Made by a program: the position numbers and the translations under genes. From contig JAJTWR010000260.1 in NCBI GenBank assembly GCA_021613335.1, positions 526,001 to 590,000 on the forward strand: DNA of 64,000 bases. The letters are read 5' to 3'. This stretch comes from Whitmania pigra. Taxonomy: Eukaryota > Annelida > Clitellata > Hirudinida > Haemopidae. The stretch's first letter is position 1; each line of letters opens with the position of its first letter. Under the pieces are notes generated by a model. The model had not been told where the DNA came from. It was given only the letters and a program-made list of their open reading frames with translations, and did no database searches. Below, one piece after another: positions 1 to 15,000 of the stretch.

Positions 1-119
1 AATAAAGCATCCCTAACTGAATTTTGAGGGATAAGTGTGGCTTTTGGTGATGCAAATTTTGATGAAAAATCTGTGTTTGATGTTATTAATGTTTAAAAGG
101 AGTTATCAAACTTTTGTAG

Positions 120-3100
120 AATCCGACTTTAAAATGGAACGAATATCTGAGTTTATCTCAAAAACTTACGAGGTGGCTCAGAGATGCTATACTTGATCTC
201 TCGCGGAGAGATTTCCCACAAACTCTTTCGGAAATGAAGGTCAGTCTGAAGATCTGTCTGTTGATTGATTAGATCTGTCTCGTTGATAAAATCAGTAAAG
301 TTTTATAAAAGATTATCTTATAGACTTTTAACACCAGTGCTCTACCTTTTGTGTTCTCAGTGAAAACAAATGAATGAATGTGACTAATGAATGGCGAATT
401 ATAATTAATTACCCTTACTATCACTCACTACCATCAGCTGGGTAAACTGAAGCCAGTTCACACTTCAGTCCCTTTGAGAAGTGACATGGCAAACAATTTG
501 TAGGATGTTTGTGGACATAACGCCAACTTTTACTACAACAAGGACTCTCAAGTGGCTCTTTGCACAGACATTTAATTTATTGTTGTTGTTAATTCAAGGA
601 TGTTGCTCAAGATTTTGAAAGATTTCGAATCAAAGATGTTGCCCAGAAGTCCCAAGAAAGATACCTCATTACAAACATTTTTGATGATCTTCAGGTTCAA
701 TCACTTAAATAATTTGATTTAGAAAAGTAATTTTAATTTCATTGTAAGTTACCTTTAGTCATCCATAAGGTCTTTGAAACATTTGCAGAACACAAGACAA
801 TTTCCAATAAAATCAGAACAGCACATCAATGAAGTGAACAAATTGTGGAATGAATTTGTCATGGCACTGCAGGAAAGAGATTCTGCTATTCACATTGAAC
901 TCACAAGGCAGGGATTTTTGAAAAATGTTTTTGAGAATTGAATACTCAATTTTTCAATTGCAAATAATCAGCCTCTGTATAGTTGAGTATATGTAATTTA
1001 AAAGATTACATTTTTTATAAACAAAGTCAGGTAACAATAAATTACATAATATCTGCCACCATGTTTTGAATTAGATATTGTACATGTAAATTATCAGGTA
1101 TATGATTTTTTTTTTGTAGGATACAAAAAATGGATAATTTAATTGATAAAGTTCATTGGGAGTGCAACAAATGTCAAGATCTCTTGGACAGCATGGAAGC
1201 TAAAATGATGGTTGGATTATTTTAAATAGAAATCTGTATTTCTGATGGCACTGAATAACTAAATAATAAATATATTAAATCTTAATAATTTCAATAAATA
1301 TTGCCAACCTTTTCAATTAAATCAAGTAAATGAAGTAGAAATTGTAATTATAAATATTCTGTTAAAGGCTTTGAAGAAGTGGGGCTACAGTTCAAAATCT
1401 GCTCTGATGAATCTGAAGCAGCTTCAAAGCAGCATCGAGGAATCCTTCCAAGTGCTTTTCACTGACCTCCAGAAACTCCAGCATGGAGGACATCAAGATT
1501 TGAGTCAGATGGCAAAAAGGTCAGCCGATAATATGACTTATTAAACTAATTAGTTTAAACTTATTACATTAAACTTATTGTTACTTTTGTACTCATAACC
1601 ATTATTTATGCCTGTTAATATTTTAGATATTTTAGATTAAATGGTTCAATACTTCTAAATTAATCACTATTAAACTATTAAGCTTTAACAAGTTCATGTA
1701 GCAGCTTTTGAGTGAACTTGAGGCAGTCCACAATCTTGGTCCACATTAACAAATAGCATGCATTACAGCATTCAGTCACTTAGGAAGAGATACTCAAAGA
1801 ATAGGGATGCATTGATGAGTTACATGGAGTCTGGAAATTCATCTGATACTTCAGTGCATGAAGGTTCAGCTGAATTCTTGTCCAGCCATTTGCAGGACTG
1901 CTTCCAATGGCTGAAGGAGAAGGAGGTTGCATTTTTATTTTAAATTAAACAAGTAGAACTTGTTTCCCCTCTTTATCACCCTTTTCAAACCTATCATCTT
2001 TTAATTTGGTGTAAAGTAGAAATCTTATAATGTTAGCTTAATCTGTTGATATTAAATTTAATTTTTTTTATTAATATTAAGCTGTTATTAAAACAATTTT
2101 TCAGAGAGAAATGGAGAAAGCAGGATATGGAAGTGATTTAAGATCATCATTTGATTCGTTGGAGTTGCAGAAAAAATGGCAACAGGACATCAAAGAATTC
2201 CAGTCCTCCATTCAGGAATGCATAAATGCAAAGGTGTTTTGCATTGTCCATTTGAATTTAAATAATTCAGAGAATATTATTTTGTTGTTTGACATTGATT
2301 TTAATTCTTTTTCATTTTATTTCAGAAAAATGTTCCTCTTGCTCAGCATTCTCTTTACAATAAGCAACTTTCTCAGCTGGAACTTTTGTACATTCAACTT
2401 CAGGTTTTAAATAATTTTCAGTGTTTAATTACAACATTAAAAAATAATTAAATTATTTATAACAATTCCCATTTAATTGCATGGTAATTGCTCTATAAGT
2501 TGAACTTGTTTATGTGTGCATGAATAGCAAACATCTAAAATGAAGTGAAACAAAAAACTGAATTCTTAAAAACTTCAGAGCACCTCAAATTTCCGTCTGG
2601 CCAACCTTCGCTCCTTGGTTTCGTTTCTGAAGGACATCAGCTCGGAACTGGAGTGGATGAAGGAGAAAGAAGCACAAGCATCCGAATCTGTGTCGTCTGC
2701 CGATGTTTCATCAGATGGACTGGACAAATTCTATGTGAGTTTAAGTGGCATCGAGTTGTATCAATATAGATATGACATTTTTAATATTAATATTTTTAAA
2801 AACTACATTATTAAAAGAGAGATGAATATATAATAAGGTCATAGTTATAATGATGACAGTGAGGATCACTGCTTATCAGTGTTGTAAAAGTACTTTTTAG
2901 TAATTAGGCATTTCAGTAATTAGGTAAAAATACAAGTAATCCCTCAAAAATGTACTTAAGTAAAAGTAAAACATTACAGCAATTAAAAGTTACTTAGAAA
3001 GTAAAAAGTAAAAGTACTGATGCTGCCATTATTGTGATCATAAATAATTCCATATTATCCAAATGTTTATCAATTATTGTACTAACTGCTAGTACTTACA

Positions 3101-6100
3101 GTCATTAAGTAATTAAGCAATAACATTTCAACTAATGAAAGCGTTTTTATTCTTTATTTACAATCACAAATGTTTGTTAACTTTCAACATAACTAAGTTT
3201 TAATCTGACGGCTGCTCAATGTCAGACATGACTGGGGAACTGTTGTTTTGGTGAAATTTTCTTTTTCACTCTTGTGATCATTGTCTACCTTTCTCTAACA
3301 TGCACTTCTTGTCAACAATTCATATTTCGAAACATGTGCTGGATGCATGCATTCCATATATTTCTTCGAGTTTGATGATGAACCTTCCAATGCTGAACGT
3401 TTTTTTTTTGATTGCACAGTTTCAAACTTATATGATTTTGCTTCCTTTGATTAAAATCTGAACATTGTGATTAAATATGGCCATGCGTGCTCTCCGATGT
3501 CGTTCCTCTTATCATTGCTACCAATGTTCAAATTGGCTTCTGAGGATTCTGTACTGCAACATATATATTTATATAACATAACATAACAATTATTTATAGT
3601 GGCGAAGAAAACCTGGATCTGTGTAATAACCACTCTTTTTAGTCCTAATAAACAAATTTACTTAAGTAAATCTTAAATGCATCTACCATGTCTGCATGAA
3701 TGGTTTCTAGTTTATTCCATAAAGGACCACTTTATTAAAAAGCTTCGATATTATTAACCCACAAACTGTGATTTAACAAAAATGACCAATTTTTATTTTT
3801 TTTTAAATAAATTTTAAAATCAAATTCAACGGATTTATAATTTTATTTACTTTACTTTGTAACTCATTATGCTAAAAAAGTAACGAGGTAAAAGTATGAC
3901 CAAAAACAGTAATTTGTTACAAGTAAAAGTACAGAAAATTTTCTGTGATTGTTAAAAATAAAAATAAAAATTATAAAAAAGTAATTAATTACAGTATTGA
4001 ATTAAACGTAATTTGTTACAGCACAACACTGTTGCTTATAGTGGTACTTCCAGATTTGCATGTAATGATGACAGTGATGATCTTATTGAAATGTGTGATA
4101 ATGCATGTTATTGCCAAACGACATGATGTTGCTTATGATTTACATTAAGTGTGTAGTTTAGCTGGTGCTTCAGACAATTCTTACTTCTGAGTCAGTTAAT
4201 TTTGTAATTTTCCCATGTAAACCTCATTCTATTTGTGTAACACTTCTCATGTAACACCTCTAATTAATCTATCTTCAAGAATAACACATTTTCACATTCT
4301 TCCATGACAAATGGAAACTCTTAAAACTTAATAATATAATTATTGAATGTTATAATTAAAATAATGTAAAATAATCAATAATTATGAAACTCAAAGTTCA
4401 TTTTCTTTGTCAGGGTTTTGGAAGGGAGTTGAATGGACGAAACGACAAACACGCATCACTTCTGGAGAGGGGTGACAACCTCTTGAGGGACCAACATCCC
4501 GCATCAAATACAATTCAAGTAATGTTATTTTTGACACATTACTTTTGCTTAAAAGTTTGTTAATTGCATGGAAAAGGGGAATTATTAATGTCAGATAATA
4601 TGCCAAAGCTAATGTAATGCTTTATGACAGACGACGCAAAAAATGCTATTCATTGATTGATTCAATTTGTTACGAGCCATCACTAGGCATCAATTTAAAA
4701 TTTATTTTCTAAAATTTATTACCTGCTTAATGATGGCTTAATTATTACAAAAAAAATTTATTTCAAAAATAATTTATTTATTATTACATTGAATGCACAA
4801 ATAAGAACTATTGCTATTAACAATTTTTCAGTTTTTCTGCAATCTTCTTCAAGTCCAAAAAGCTTGGCTTATTCAACTCTCTCATTGTGTGGAGGTTCAC
4901 ATCAAAAATATCAAATCACATGAGCAGGTAGACAATATGCTATCTTTCTTAATTTCAATCATTATTGTGATGAGCTCTTGCAGCTAGACTTTAAAATTAT
5001 ATCTTATTAATTAATATGTAGTATGATTATAATTTTTATTTATAAATACTGTTTCATTGTTACATTATGCATAATGTTCTGATGTTATTAATAGTTCCAT
5101 GGTGAATTGGTGAAGACTGATAGGTGGCTGGTGAAACAATTGAATCTAATTGATGAATTATCTGATAAGCAAGTACTGAACGCTGATGAGGCCCAGAAGA
5201 TTGTTGATGTGTTCACGGTATAATTTTGTTCTTGCCTTTCTCTGACAAGTAAAGTTAATAAATATTTTTTTAACAGAGAGGAGTCCACAATTCAAGCATT
5301 AATAATAATTTACTCATTATTAGTTTAATGAAATTATTTTAAATTAAATCTTTATATTATTTTCATTCTATTTTATTGTTTTATTTAGTTTCAAAGCTTC
5401 ATAAGTAAGCACTAAATTATTAAATTAAGTATAAAATAAAATGCTTAAAAATTTTGAAAATCTCTAAAATGGTAAAACATGGTATTTGTTTCTGCAGGAG
5501 TTGAAAAAAACAACGCAACAATATGGGGAGGTGATTGACGTAATTGATCATCAGTCCACAGACATTCCTTCCATAAAAATCTCTTCAAAAAGCCTTCCTC
5601 CTAACTCCCTCATCAGGGCCTTGTGCTCCTATAAGATTTCAAATGTAGGTTGAAATGTCATATCTTTAAGTCTTAATATTGGTTTTCATAAAGGCTAAAT
5701 AATTAAATTATTTACATTTTCAAACAAAATGGTGAATATTTTTGTGACATTTTGCTGTTGTAGTTTTCAGTATCGGAGGGAGATATTTGCACTCTACTGA
5801 GTAATTCATTGTCCTCAAAGTGGAAAGTGAGAAATTCTGCAGGCCTTGAGGGAATTCTGCCCTCTCTTTGTTTTGTCGTCTGCACTCCAGATGAAGAGAC
5901 GTCTGCCTCTGTTTCAAGGTTGATGCTCTGCTTCTTATCAGTACATTTTAGAATAAACCATTCTAAGTTATTTATTCTGAGAGACTATTATTTTGTTTGT
6001 TATTTTAAGGATATTGAAGGAATTGAGAATAATTGTAACTTGCAGTGGCTCATTATTAAACTAAAATTTAATTATTGTACTTTGTTAAGTGAAGAAATGA

Positions 6101-9044
6101 ATTAAATAAACTGATCAATCATTAGCTGTTAAGATTCACAAATGATTCACAAAATGCTAAAACTTGTTTATTTTAGGTTAAGAAAGAATTACATTGAACT
6201 TACTGATAAAATGGAGAGTGTTCTATCAAGGATGTATAAGTGCCTTGCAGGCCATCTGATTCAACAGATAAAATCCCTGAATGCTTTAAAGGTAAATGCT
6301 TGAATGAAATATTGAACATGCTTTTAGCAACTGTAAACTCAGGGATTTTTAATTTAATAAATGGTCTGGAAACATTCAAAAGTAATGGTCACTAATTAAG
6401 TACATGAAATAATTTGAATTGTTTTGATTAAAAAAAAATCTTTGTGTTCTTATACATTGTTTCCTACAGTATCAGGAAATGCCACTCGAACAAAGGTCAT
6501 TACTAAGGAAGAACTTGAATGAAAGCAACAATTATCTGAAGAAAAATGTCAGAGATAGCAACATCTATGAGTCATTTCAGCGAGAGTTCAAGACCTGCCA
6601 ACAGGCACTTGATGATTTTGATCAGAGAGTCAACATCACTTGTAATTTTTACTTCTTGGCTGTAATATTTTATTAAATTGAATAATTTTTATAAATAAAC
6701 ATCTTTGTTTGCAAGAATTTAGTAATTCTAAAATATTGTCCCATTGAAACATATATATAATTTATAATTACATTTAAAATTTTGAAGATTCGAAGCCAAA
6801 CACTTCTGTCATCCTTTTGAACGAATTTGGGAAGCTATTGCAAACTATTGAAACTTTGGAGCATGAAACTAGTTTGAATTGCCAGACATCATTTTATCCT
6901 TCTGGTGAAAAACTTGAGCCTGCCAAGAAACAGCTAATAGTGAGTTGCCATTGCATTCCTTTTGTTTGTAAAATTGTATTTATTGACATGTTTTGTGACA
7001 TGTTTTTTTTTATTTCTTAAACCAAACATGGCTCCTGAAAATATGTTGGATTCTGGTGATGAGGATTTTATTTATTTAAAGGTTATCGAGACAAAGTTGA
7101 GGGAAGTTACAGATAATTTGGAAATTGGCAAACAGAAATACAACAGCATGAATTCCTCTCAGAGAACGGCAACGATCGAAGATATGTTCATCAAGTTACA
7201 GGAGAAGTTTCATGCTGTTTCTCAGATGCAAAAAACTTTGTCAAAGAGGTTTGAAACTAATTTTCTATTATAAAGATCTTCACTTATGCTGAATCATAAT
7301 GCATTTTTTGCTAAGGTTGGAATTAACAACAGAATTCATGCTAGGGAAGGCTAAGGCTGAAAGATTTCTGCATGAAATAGAAAATTCTGTTGCACAGTAT
7401 TCAAGTCTTTCATCAAATTTATCTCAAGTGGATGAAATTAGACATCACTTGCAGGTATGGAAAACTAACACAACCTCAAAAAGACTTTTTCGTAGATCCC
7501 GAGAGATGTAATATTCATATTTGTATTTGACAGAAACTTAAAAGTGAATTCCTGCAAAATCATGATCTTCTTGATAACCTGGAAATGATATCAAAGTCTC
7601 TCAGGCAGCTGAGTTCAAAGCCACATTCTACAGGGGCACTTTTGTACACTGATAGTCAATGCATTTCCAAAGATCTGAGCAACTTGAAATCTCATTGGGA
7701 TGATTTGCAGCAGACCATTATTCAGAGGTTTGACTGATGATTTCATTTGAAACAGCTGAGTTGGGTGTGCAAGGCATAGCTATGTATTGAAAATCTCAAA
7801 TTTAAAATTCAGCAGTTTATTCTTAAATATATTGAAAATTTCATTATTTTCTTGATAATTATTTAGTTTTGAGATTATTAAACAAAATATTTTTAAGCAA
7901 TTTTTTTTTTAATTTCAGAAAATTAGGTGTTGATCAGGCTTATGAAAATTTAAGGACTTACAAAGCTGAAGAAAGAACAGCGAATGATGTTCTTTCTGAT
8001 TATGAAAACTCTTTTAATAAGATTAGCCAAGATCCAACTATGGACTTAGTCAAGTCGACAGAAAATTTAATTGTGAGAAAAGTTTTGCAATTTTAGTTTC
8101 ATTGCTTATATGCTTGGGCCCTGTTTGTATATAGCAAATTTTTTGAGTGCCTTATGTATCTGAATAGGATGTGTAATGACTATTGCTTTGACTGCCATTT
8201 GTAACCCTGAGCCAATTCACACATTACAATATTATAAACATGATATTACATGGTAATGTAATATTAATTTGTTGTTTACCATTACTATTTCACAAATCAA
8301 TTTTTGTGTGATAAAAATTAAATTTGGAATATAATTTAAATTATTAATTTAAAACTTTTTTTCAGTCACTGTTTAAAAATGTGAAATCATTTCGATTTAA
8401 AATGGAGAGCTTAAACAAATGTTCTGGATTATTCTTGAAGGAAGCCAAGGTGAGATATGATTACATTGAATCTTCAATGCATCTTAGTTCCTACAAGATC
8501 CAATACACAAACTTTTTTAAAGCTACAATTGATTTTACTTGTTAAAATAGCCAGTTACTGATCTTTGTGTTTGTTAGCTGCATGTTCAGCAATCATTAGT
8601 ATTACATGTGCATGCAGGTTAGCTGAATGGGTAGCAGCAGTAATAACAACAGTCGTTTTGTGTCATGTTCGCAACATAGCATGCACTGCCAGGTAGGGGC
8701 GCTATATAAATTGCGGATCGATTAAGAAGTGCCTTCACATCCTACCGGGATACCTAAGGCACTCAACAAATATGATAAATACAAATACAAATGTAAAATC
8801 ATTATTCATCAGTTTTTAAAATATTATTAATATTGATTTGGCAATATTTTAGATGCATGAAAATGAGGTTGAACAACTCAAGAAGAATCTGGAGAAGAAA
8901 GTTTTACATGACAGGAGCCCCAAAGAATCTGTTACTGAGGAAATGAAGTCACTCAATGATAGATATGCCTTCCTTTTGGAGGCTTTGAAAACTAATCTGA
9001 CTTCTAGGAAACCTATCTTGGAGAAGCTCAAATGTTCATTTGTG
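120..9044 (+). CDS. Spectraplakin: plakin-domain exons (23 exons, 1,031 codons)
   Basis: Exons read: 120-239, 599-694, 789-907, 1120-1210, 1368-1519, 1769-1925, 2105-2233, 2326-2403, 2579-2734, 4414-4518, 4832-4927, 5095-5217, 5498-5644, 5764-5918, 6177-6291, 6470-6641, 6788-6939, 7082-7248, 7316-7454, 7534-7727, 7919-8072, 8366-8449, 8853-9044. All joins keep one reading frame. The product is helical, with the spaced Trp residues of spectrin-like repeats (for example [20 protein letters not shown] in the first exon) and an SH3 inserted in the middle, as in the plakin domain of shot and MACF1. The last exon ends in phase 0 and can join either the plakin-repeat exon at 10802 or, if those are skipped, the rod exon at 20984. 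The exon at 1769 has a plausible acceptor (cattacag), but a small extra exon upstream of it cannot be excluded. Confidence 0.88.
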
Positions 9045-12000
9045 GTAAGGGCTTTGTTTACCTGGCCTGAGATTAACAGTAATATTAAAATGAACTATGC
9101 ACTAAATATGAAACTTGGACCAATTTATTAATCGACTCCATTTTTGTGGAAAATCAACAAAAACTAAATTTATCTAGCATTAGGGATGGAGGACAGAAAT
9201 AGCAATAGTAATACAAGTAAAGTAAAATAATAAAATATCTAAACTGTGTTCTTACTTTGGGCTCCAGCAGAAGAAAATTACACAAATGTAACTGCTAACA
9301 GAAACATGACCCTCATTGAGTAAAATGTCAAAATGACCAAATACCACTTTATAGAACCTATCACTGGCTGCAACTTCATGTAACCAGTTGCTGCAAAGCA
9401 ATACATTTCAAGTTACACTTTTTAGTCATTTGTTTGGAAAAATTATGTCTTTGGAATTCTTTCAAATAAATTGTATTCATAGTGCATAAATAGATAAGAT
9501 AAATTTTTTATTCAAAAGTGATAGTTATGATATTAATAACAAGGATGACGCCATACATGTTACTTTCTTTAAAAGTTTCTCATTTTTATTTTTTGTCAAA
9601 ATCTTGCAAAAATTCTTCTGTCCATAATCTAAGTTCAGATAGATTGGTGACAATAAACTTCAAAGGTATCCACAAACTATAAATGGAAAACCTCTTTTGC
9701 ACAACCCTTCACTTCCATTTGAGTGGGTGACTCTCTTCAGTAGCATTCTGATTGTCAACATAGACCTTGATGATGTCAACCTGCCTGACTGGCAGGTTAT
9801 CAGTCTCATGTTGCTCCTGTCAAAAGTCAAGGCCATAATTCTTGCCTCAGAGTCATTCGAACCAGGCTGAACTGCAAACTTAAGGTGCTGAAAGTTATGA
9901 GCCCAAAACCAATCATAAATGTATAAGGACCCATCTCCACTTCCAGAAACAATGACATTGTTAATGTTGATGGTGAGTGAATTGATGGCATCGTGTTCTG
10001 AAATGTTTTGGATGAAAACACCTTCTGGAAGACTCCACTGTTTTATGTTGTCCGGAGATCCTGTGGCCATCATGTTCAGGTTGGGGGTGGAGTACGAGTG
10101 CCTTGACACTACTCTTGTCAGAGTCTTTCCTGCCACAATGTCCCAAAGGCAAACGATACTGTCATAGGATGAAGTGATGATCTGGGGTTCGCTGACCTGG
10201 CAACAGATTTTGGACACTGTGTTGGTTTGCCCTGTCAAACAGTGTGTCTGAACCCGGGTTCTCATATCCCATAGCCTAGCCATGGAATCTCTTCCACAAG
10301 TCACAAGGAATTCCAAAGGAGGATGGAGGTCCTTCCCATATACAGCACCGAGATGTCCATGATAATCCCTAATAACCTTGTTGTATTTGAGATCCCAGCA
10401 TTTGATCTGCTTGTCTTGAAAACACAAGAAAAGATAAGGCTGACAAATTCCTATTGCCTAACCTGTAACTGCATTGATGTGACCAGTCAGAGAGAGCTTG
10501 AGCTGCAGTGAGTTTAGACAATAAATACACCCCAACAAAAAAACACCACTAAATATTAATATATGTCCATGAAATTTTCCCTGATGCATGGAACACTTTT
10601 AGGGTTTGGGAACACAAAAGAGTTATATTTTAATTTTCGCCATAGATTTCGTTGGCACCCTAGGATACATGTACGAATTTATTAATCAACGCTATGTCAT
10701 CTCTCTAAGCTTACATTATAATGTATAAAGATATTTTAAGAGTGGAAACTCCTAGATAATGTGTAATGCTAATAGAATTATATTTCTATATTTATTTGCA
10801 GCTTGATTCTGAAAAAGAATCTGCTCCATCATTTAGGACATACCAGTCAGAGATGGAAACATTCCAGCCATCTAACTCCTTTGAGGTACCTTCTGCAATG
10901 GAGAATCTATTTCAAGCTGAAAATTCTTGGTCTCAGTTGAACCGGTTGACAAGCACCGAGGAAAAGTCACTTTATCAAACTCCAACTCAATCTTTCCAGG
11001 AGACAACGGATGTCATGCAAGTAGGTGCCAGAGAGGCAACACCACAGGAAGAACACATGCACTCTGAGGACATGGAGGAGTTCTTTCAACCAATCAAAGA
11101 TGGTGAAGAGAAAATAACGAAGCATACAAAGCAAGAGTTTCATAGTAGAAAGACAGCTTCTGGATTCGAATCTGTTTCCACACATGAGAAAAAACTCCTT
11201 TCACTTGTTTCTACTGAAGCCTCCGCTTACTCGGGAAAGATTAGATTTCCACTTGAATTGTCCAGAGCTATTCAGTATTGCCTTCTTGATCCGGATTCTG
11301 GAATTTTCACTCATCCTGAAACAAATGAACAAATATCATTGAGTGATGCTTTACAGTTGAACTTTTTAGAAGATGCATATTTCATTTGTCCAACTTCCTT
11401 GAAATGTTATTTATTGAAAGATGCTTTTAAATTGAAATTGCTTGATTCCCATGGCTTCTTCTCTAGCTTGGATGGGGTGGCAAGTTTTAATCAGCTCATT
11501 AAAGATAATTTTGTAAAGCTCAAATCTGATAAGGAAGAAAAAGTCTCTGAAAGTCACCAGCACAAAGTGAAAGCAAAGGATATGTCAACCTCATCTTCCA
11601 CACCTGCTGAGAAAGTTTATTTTGCCATTGCTTCTGTTATTGATCCGACAACGAAGAAGATACTAGATGCTTTCAGTGGAGTTCAACGTGGGATTTTGGA
11701 CCAAGCTAATGCACTTTACAATGGAAAGGATTTTGCTGGAAATGTGGTCAAAATTCCCATCAGAGATGCTATTAGATTAGGTTTAGTGTTTGCAGATGAG
11801 AGTCCATACGCTAGTGAAATACAAAAAAACAAACTGATCAAGGAGACCAAAATATTTACTCTCACAGGAGTTGTAGATCCCATAACCAGGAAAAAGTTGA
11901 CCTTGATTGAAGCTGTGAACTCAGGATACATAGATCAACTAAAGGGATTGTTTATAAATCCAATCAAAAAGGTTTCCATGCCCATTACAGAAGCTATCAG

Positions 12001-15000
12001 CCTAGGTCATGTGTTGGCAGATGTTAAAATCTCAAATGTCAATGATGATGATGATGTTGATGAAAGTTCATTGAAAAAAATTCTAACTTCAAAAGAAGTT
12101 GCTCTCACCATCAGTTCTGTTGTAAATCCATTCAACGGCAGGGAATTAAGTGCATCAGATGCTATAAAGATGGGTATTTTTGATCCCTCTGCTGGAGTCT
12201 ACAAGAACTTGAAGACAAATGAAATTTTGACTCTTAGTGAAGCAATTGACAGACAGCTTATCAAAGTGATTCAAGGCAGGCCAAAGGAAAAAGATATTCC
12301 AAGAGAAGAAAAAGTTGCTAGTTTGCATATCGATGATGAGATGGATGCTCGGGAGGAAATGGCTCACGAGGAAATTGTGGAGGAAAGGAAAACCTTTCAA
12401 ATTACTGGAGTTAAGGAACCAAAGACTGGTAAATACATACCATTTCCTGATGCAGTCATGTGCAGGCTGATCAATGAAGAAAGGGGTTTGTATTGCGATT
12501 ACCTCACGAATCAAAATTTTACCATTCCGGAGGCTTTGGAGAGAGGTTTAATTATCGGTACGACCCATACGGTTGATCAGCAAGAATTGTTTAAGAGTGC
12601 TATTGTTGCACAGAAAAGAGAGGACATTCTAGGTGTCTATAATCCCATCACAGGTGACATGATATCTGTTAATGAAGCTTTGCAACTGGGGCTTTTGAAT
12701 AAGGACATGACTCTATATTTTGATCCTGCAAACAATGATGTTCTTAAAATAGATGTGGCCATCTCTAAGGGATATGTTCGATCTCAGGAAAAATCTGGAC
12801 TTAGAAATAGGAACGATTCGTCTGATGAATCTTTGGTGACAAGAAATACCAAAGTGACCATTGATTGGAGTGGTGGAAGGGTCTTAAATCGAGTCACAAA
12901 AGAAGAAATTCCCTTATCAAAAGCTTTAGAGTTTGGTCTGATTGAAGACTACATTGCTTCAATATTAAAGATGAAAAATCCTGACAAAGAGATTAAACTC
13001 AAAGTGGAGGAGAATAAGGAGGTTGATTCAGTGTCAATGAAGATGGTTGTTCAAGTGACTTACTTAAGGGATGAGTCTGGAAGGATAATTATTGAGGATG
13101 AAACTCCTGAATCTAAAAATGAAATGCGTTCTGATGAAGCTGAAGATTATTCTGGGATTTCATTTTATGATGCTGTGATTTTGGGCCTCTATGATATTCG
13201 CAAAGGAGCTTACTTCGATCCATTCTCAGCAAAATCTCTCACTTTAAGAGAAGCTATTGAAGCTGGTTCTATCAATCCCCTGCAGCCAGCCTTGAAAGAC
13301 ATTTTAAATGGAAAGAATTTTTCTTTAAATGCATTGATTGATGATGGTACTATAAGTCTATTGACGGGCACAATATCTCTTTCCAAACTGTTGAATCGTG
13401 GCGTGACAATTGATCCTAATTATTTAAATTTTCTATCTCACACAGTCAATCTTGAGGATGCCATAAGATGTGGACTGTTCCATGATGAAAAGGGTTTTTT
13501 TCAACTTCCATTTTCTAAAAAGACATTTGATCTAGAAACTGCAATCAAAAATAATTTTATTTCTGGTGAAGCAAATATAGTACTAAATCCCTTAACTGGT
13601 GAAAGATTATTATTGAACAAAGCAATTGAATCAAATGTGATCGATGGAAAGACAGGAAAGTTTTCAGATAGTACTCTTGAAAAAAACATAACACTTTCCA
13701 GAGCCATCATATTGGGCTTGATTAAGCAGCGTTACCAAGACAAATGCTCAGTTATCATGGATTTCCAGTCAGGAGAATTGTCAGCATTGGAAGAGTGCAT
13801 TGATTCACACATTGTTGATCAGAAAGTTCCTTGTGTTTATGATGCTTCAACCAAGAATCGAATCTCTTTGTCAACTGCTACCTCCCAGGGTTTGATAAAC
13901 AAAAGCAAAAAAACTTTAAATGACCATATCAATCACTCAGAATTGGGCCTGTCAGATGCAGCCAAAGCTGGTTTGATATGTTTTCCAGGAGCTCCGATTT
14001 TAGCTAACACTGAATGTATCACCGGTGACGTTGTGCAGTCTTCCTTACAGACTAATGTCTCTCTTTTAAAGGGTGCCCGTCTACAAGAAAATATAACAGA
14101 TTCATTTGGTGACATTCCTTCATTCACAGAAAAAGATTTTATATCAACTAAGCCCAAGAAACTTTCTGATACGTCCACAGAAGTAAGTTTTGTGAAAAAC
14201 GAGCCAAACAAGAAAACGTTTGAGACCAAAACATTTGACACAAACACAGATGAAACTCCTGTTTCTGTTGAGGTTGCTAAAGATGGAAGAAGTTTGATAG
14301 CAACTCACAGAGTTATTGATAAGGTTCAAAAATCTCAAATCAAGGAAACTTTGGAAAATGTCATTGGTGAATCAGATCCTTCCACTTTTTTAGAGGATCT
14401 CAATGATCCTATCCAAAAGAGAGATCCTTGCCAAGAAGAATGCACCTATATGGCTTCTTTGTCCAAAGCTCCCACCACTCAAATTTATAAGAATACTTAT
14501 GAATGCAAGGCTGCTTCTAATGGCTATCCAAAAAATCTTGAACTAAATACCATCACTAACAATTATGATTCTGAATGTGCAATAAATGCTCCGCAGCAAT
14601 CTTTTAAATCAAGTGTTTTTCAACCAGTAATATCATCATCTTCATCAAAGCATGTTGACAAGAAAAATTTCAGTCCAGCAAAGGAGCTGATTCATATAGA
14701 TTGGAAAACAGGAAAGATAATAGATCTCTCAAAGAATGGGCTCATGACTTCCACAGAGGCTTTTGAAAGGGGTTTCATAGATGCTCACATCAAGGAACTT
14801 TTAGACAAAGTAATTGCTAAGACTCTTCAAAATGATTCCAGTCAGATAACATTGAACGATTCCCTAGATAAAGGTTTACTTATTGTGCCACTTTCTAAAG
14901 TAAAAAATTCCACAACGAATCAAAACCTCACCATTGAGGAGGCAGTGGCAGTGAATTACATAGATCTTGACAGGTCAGTTATTATTGATCCTTTGGACAT

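Noticed and set aside
1694..1732. Possible exon after gtagcag before the exon at 1769
   Set aside because: In the required phase it meets TGA within two codons.
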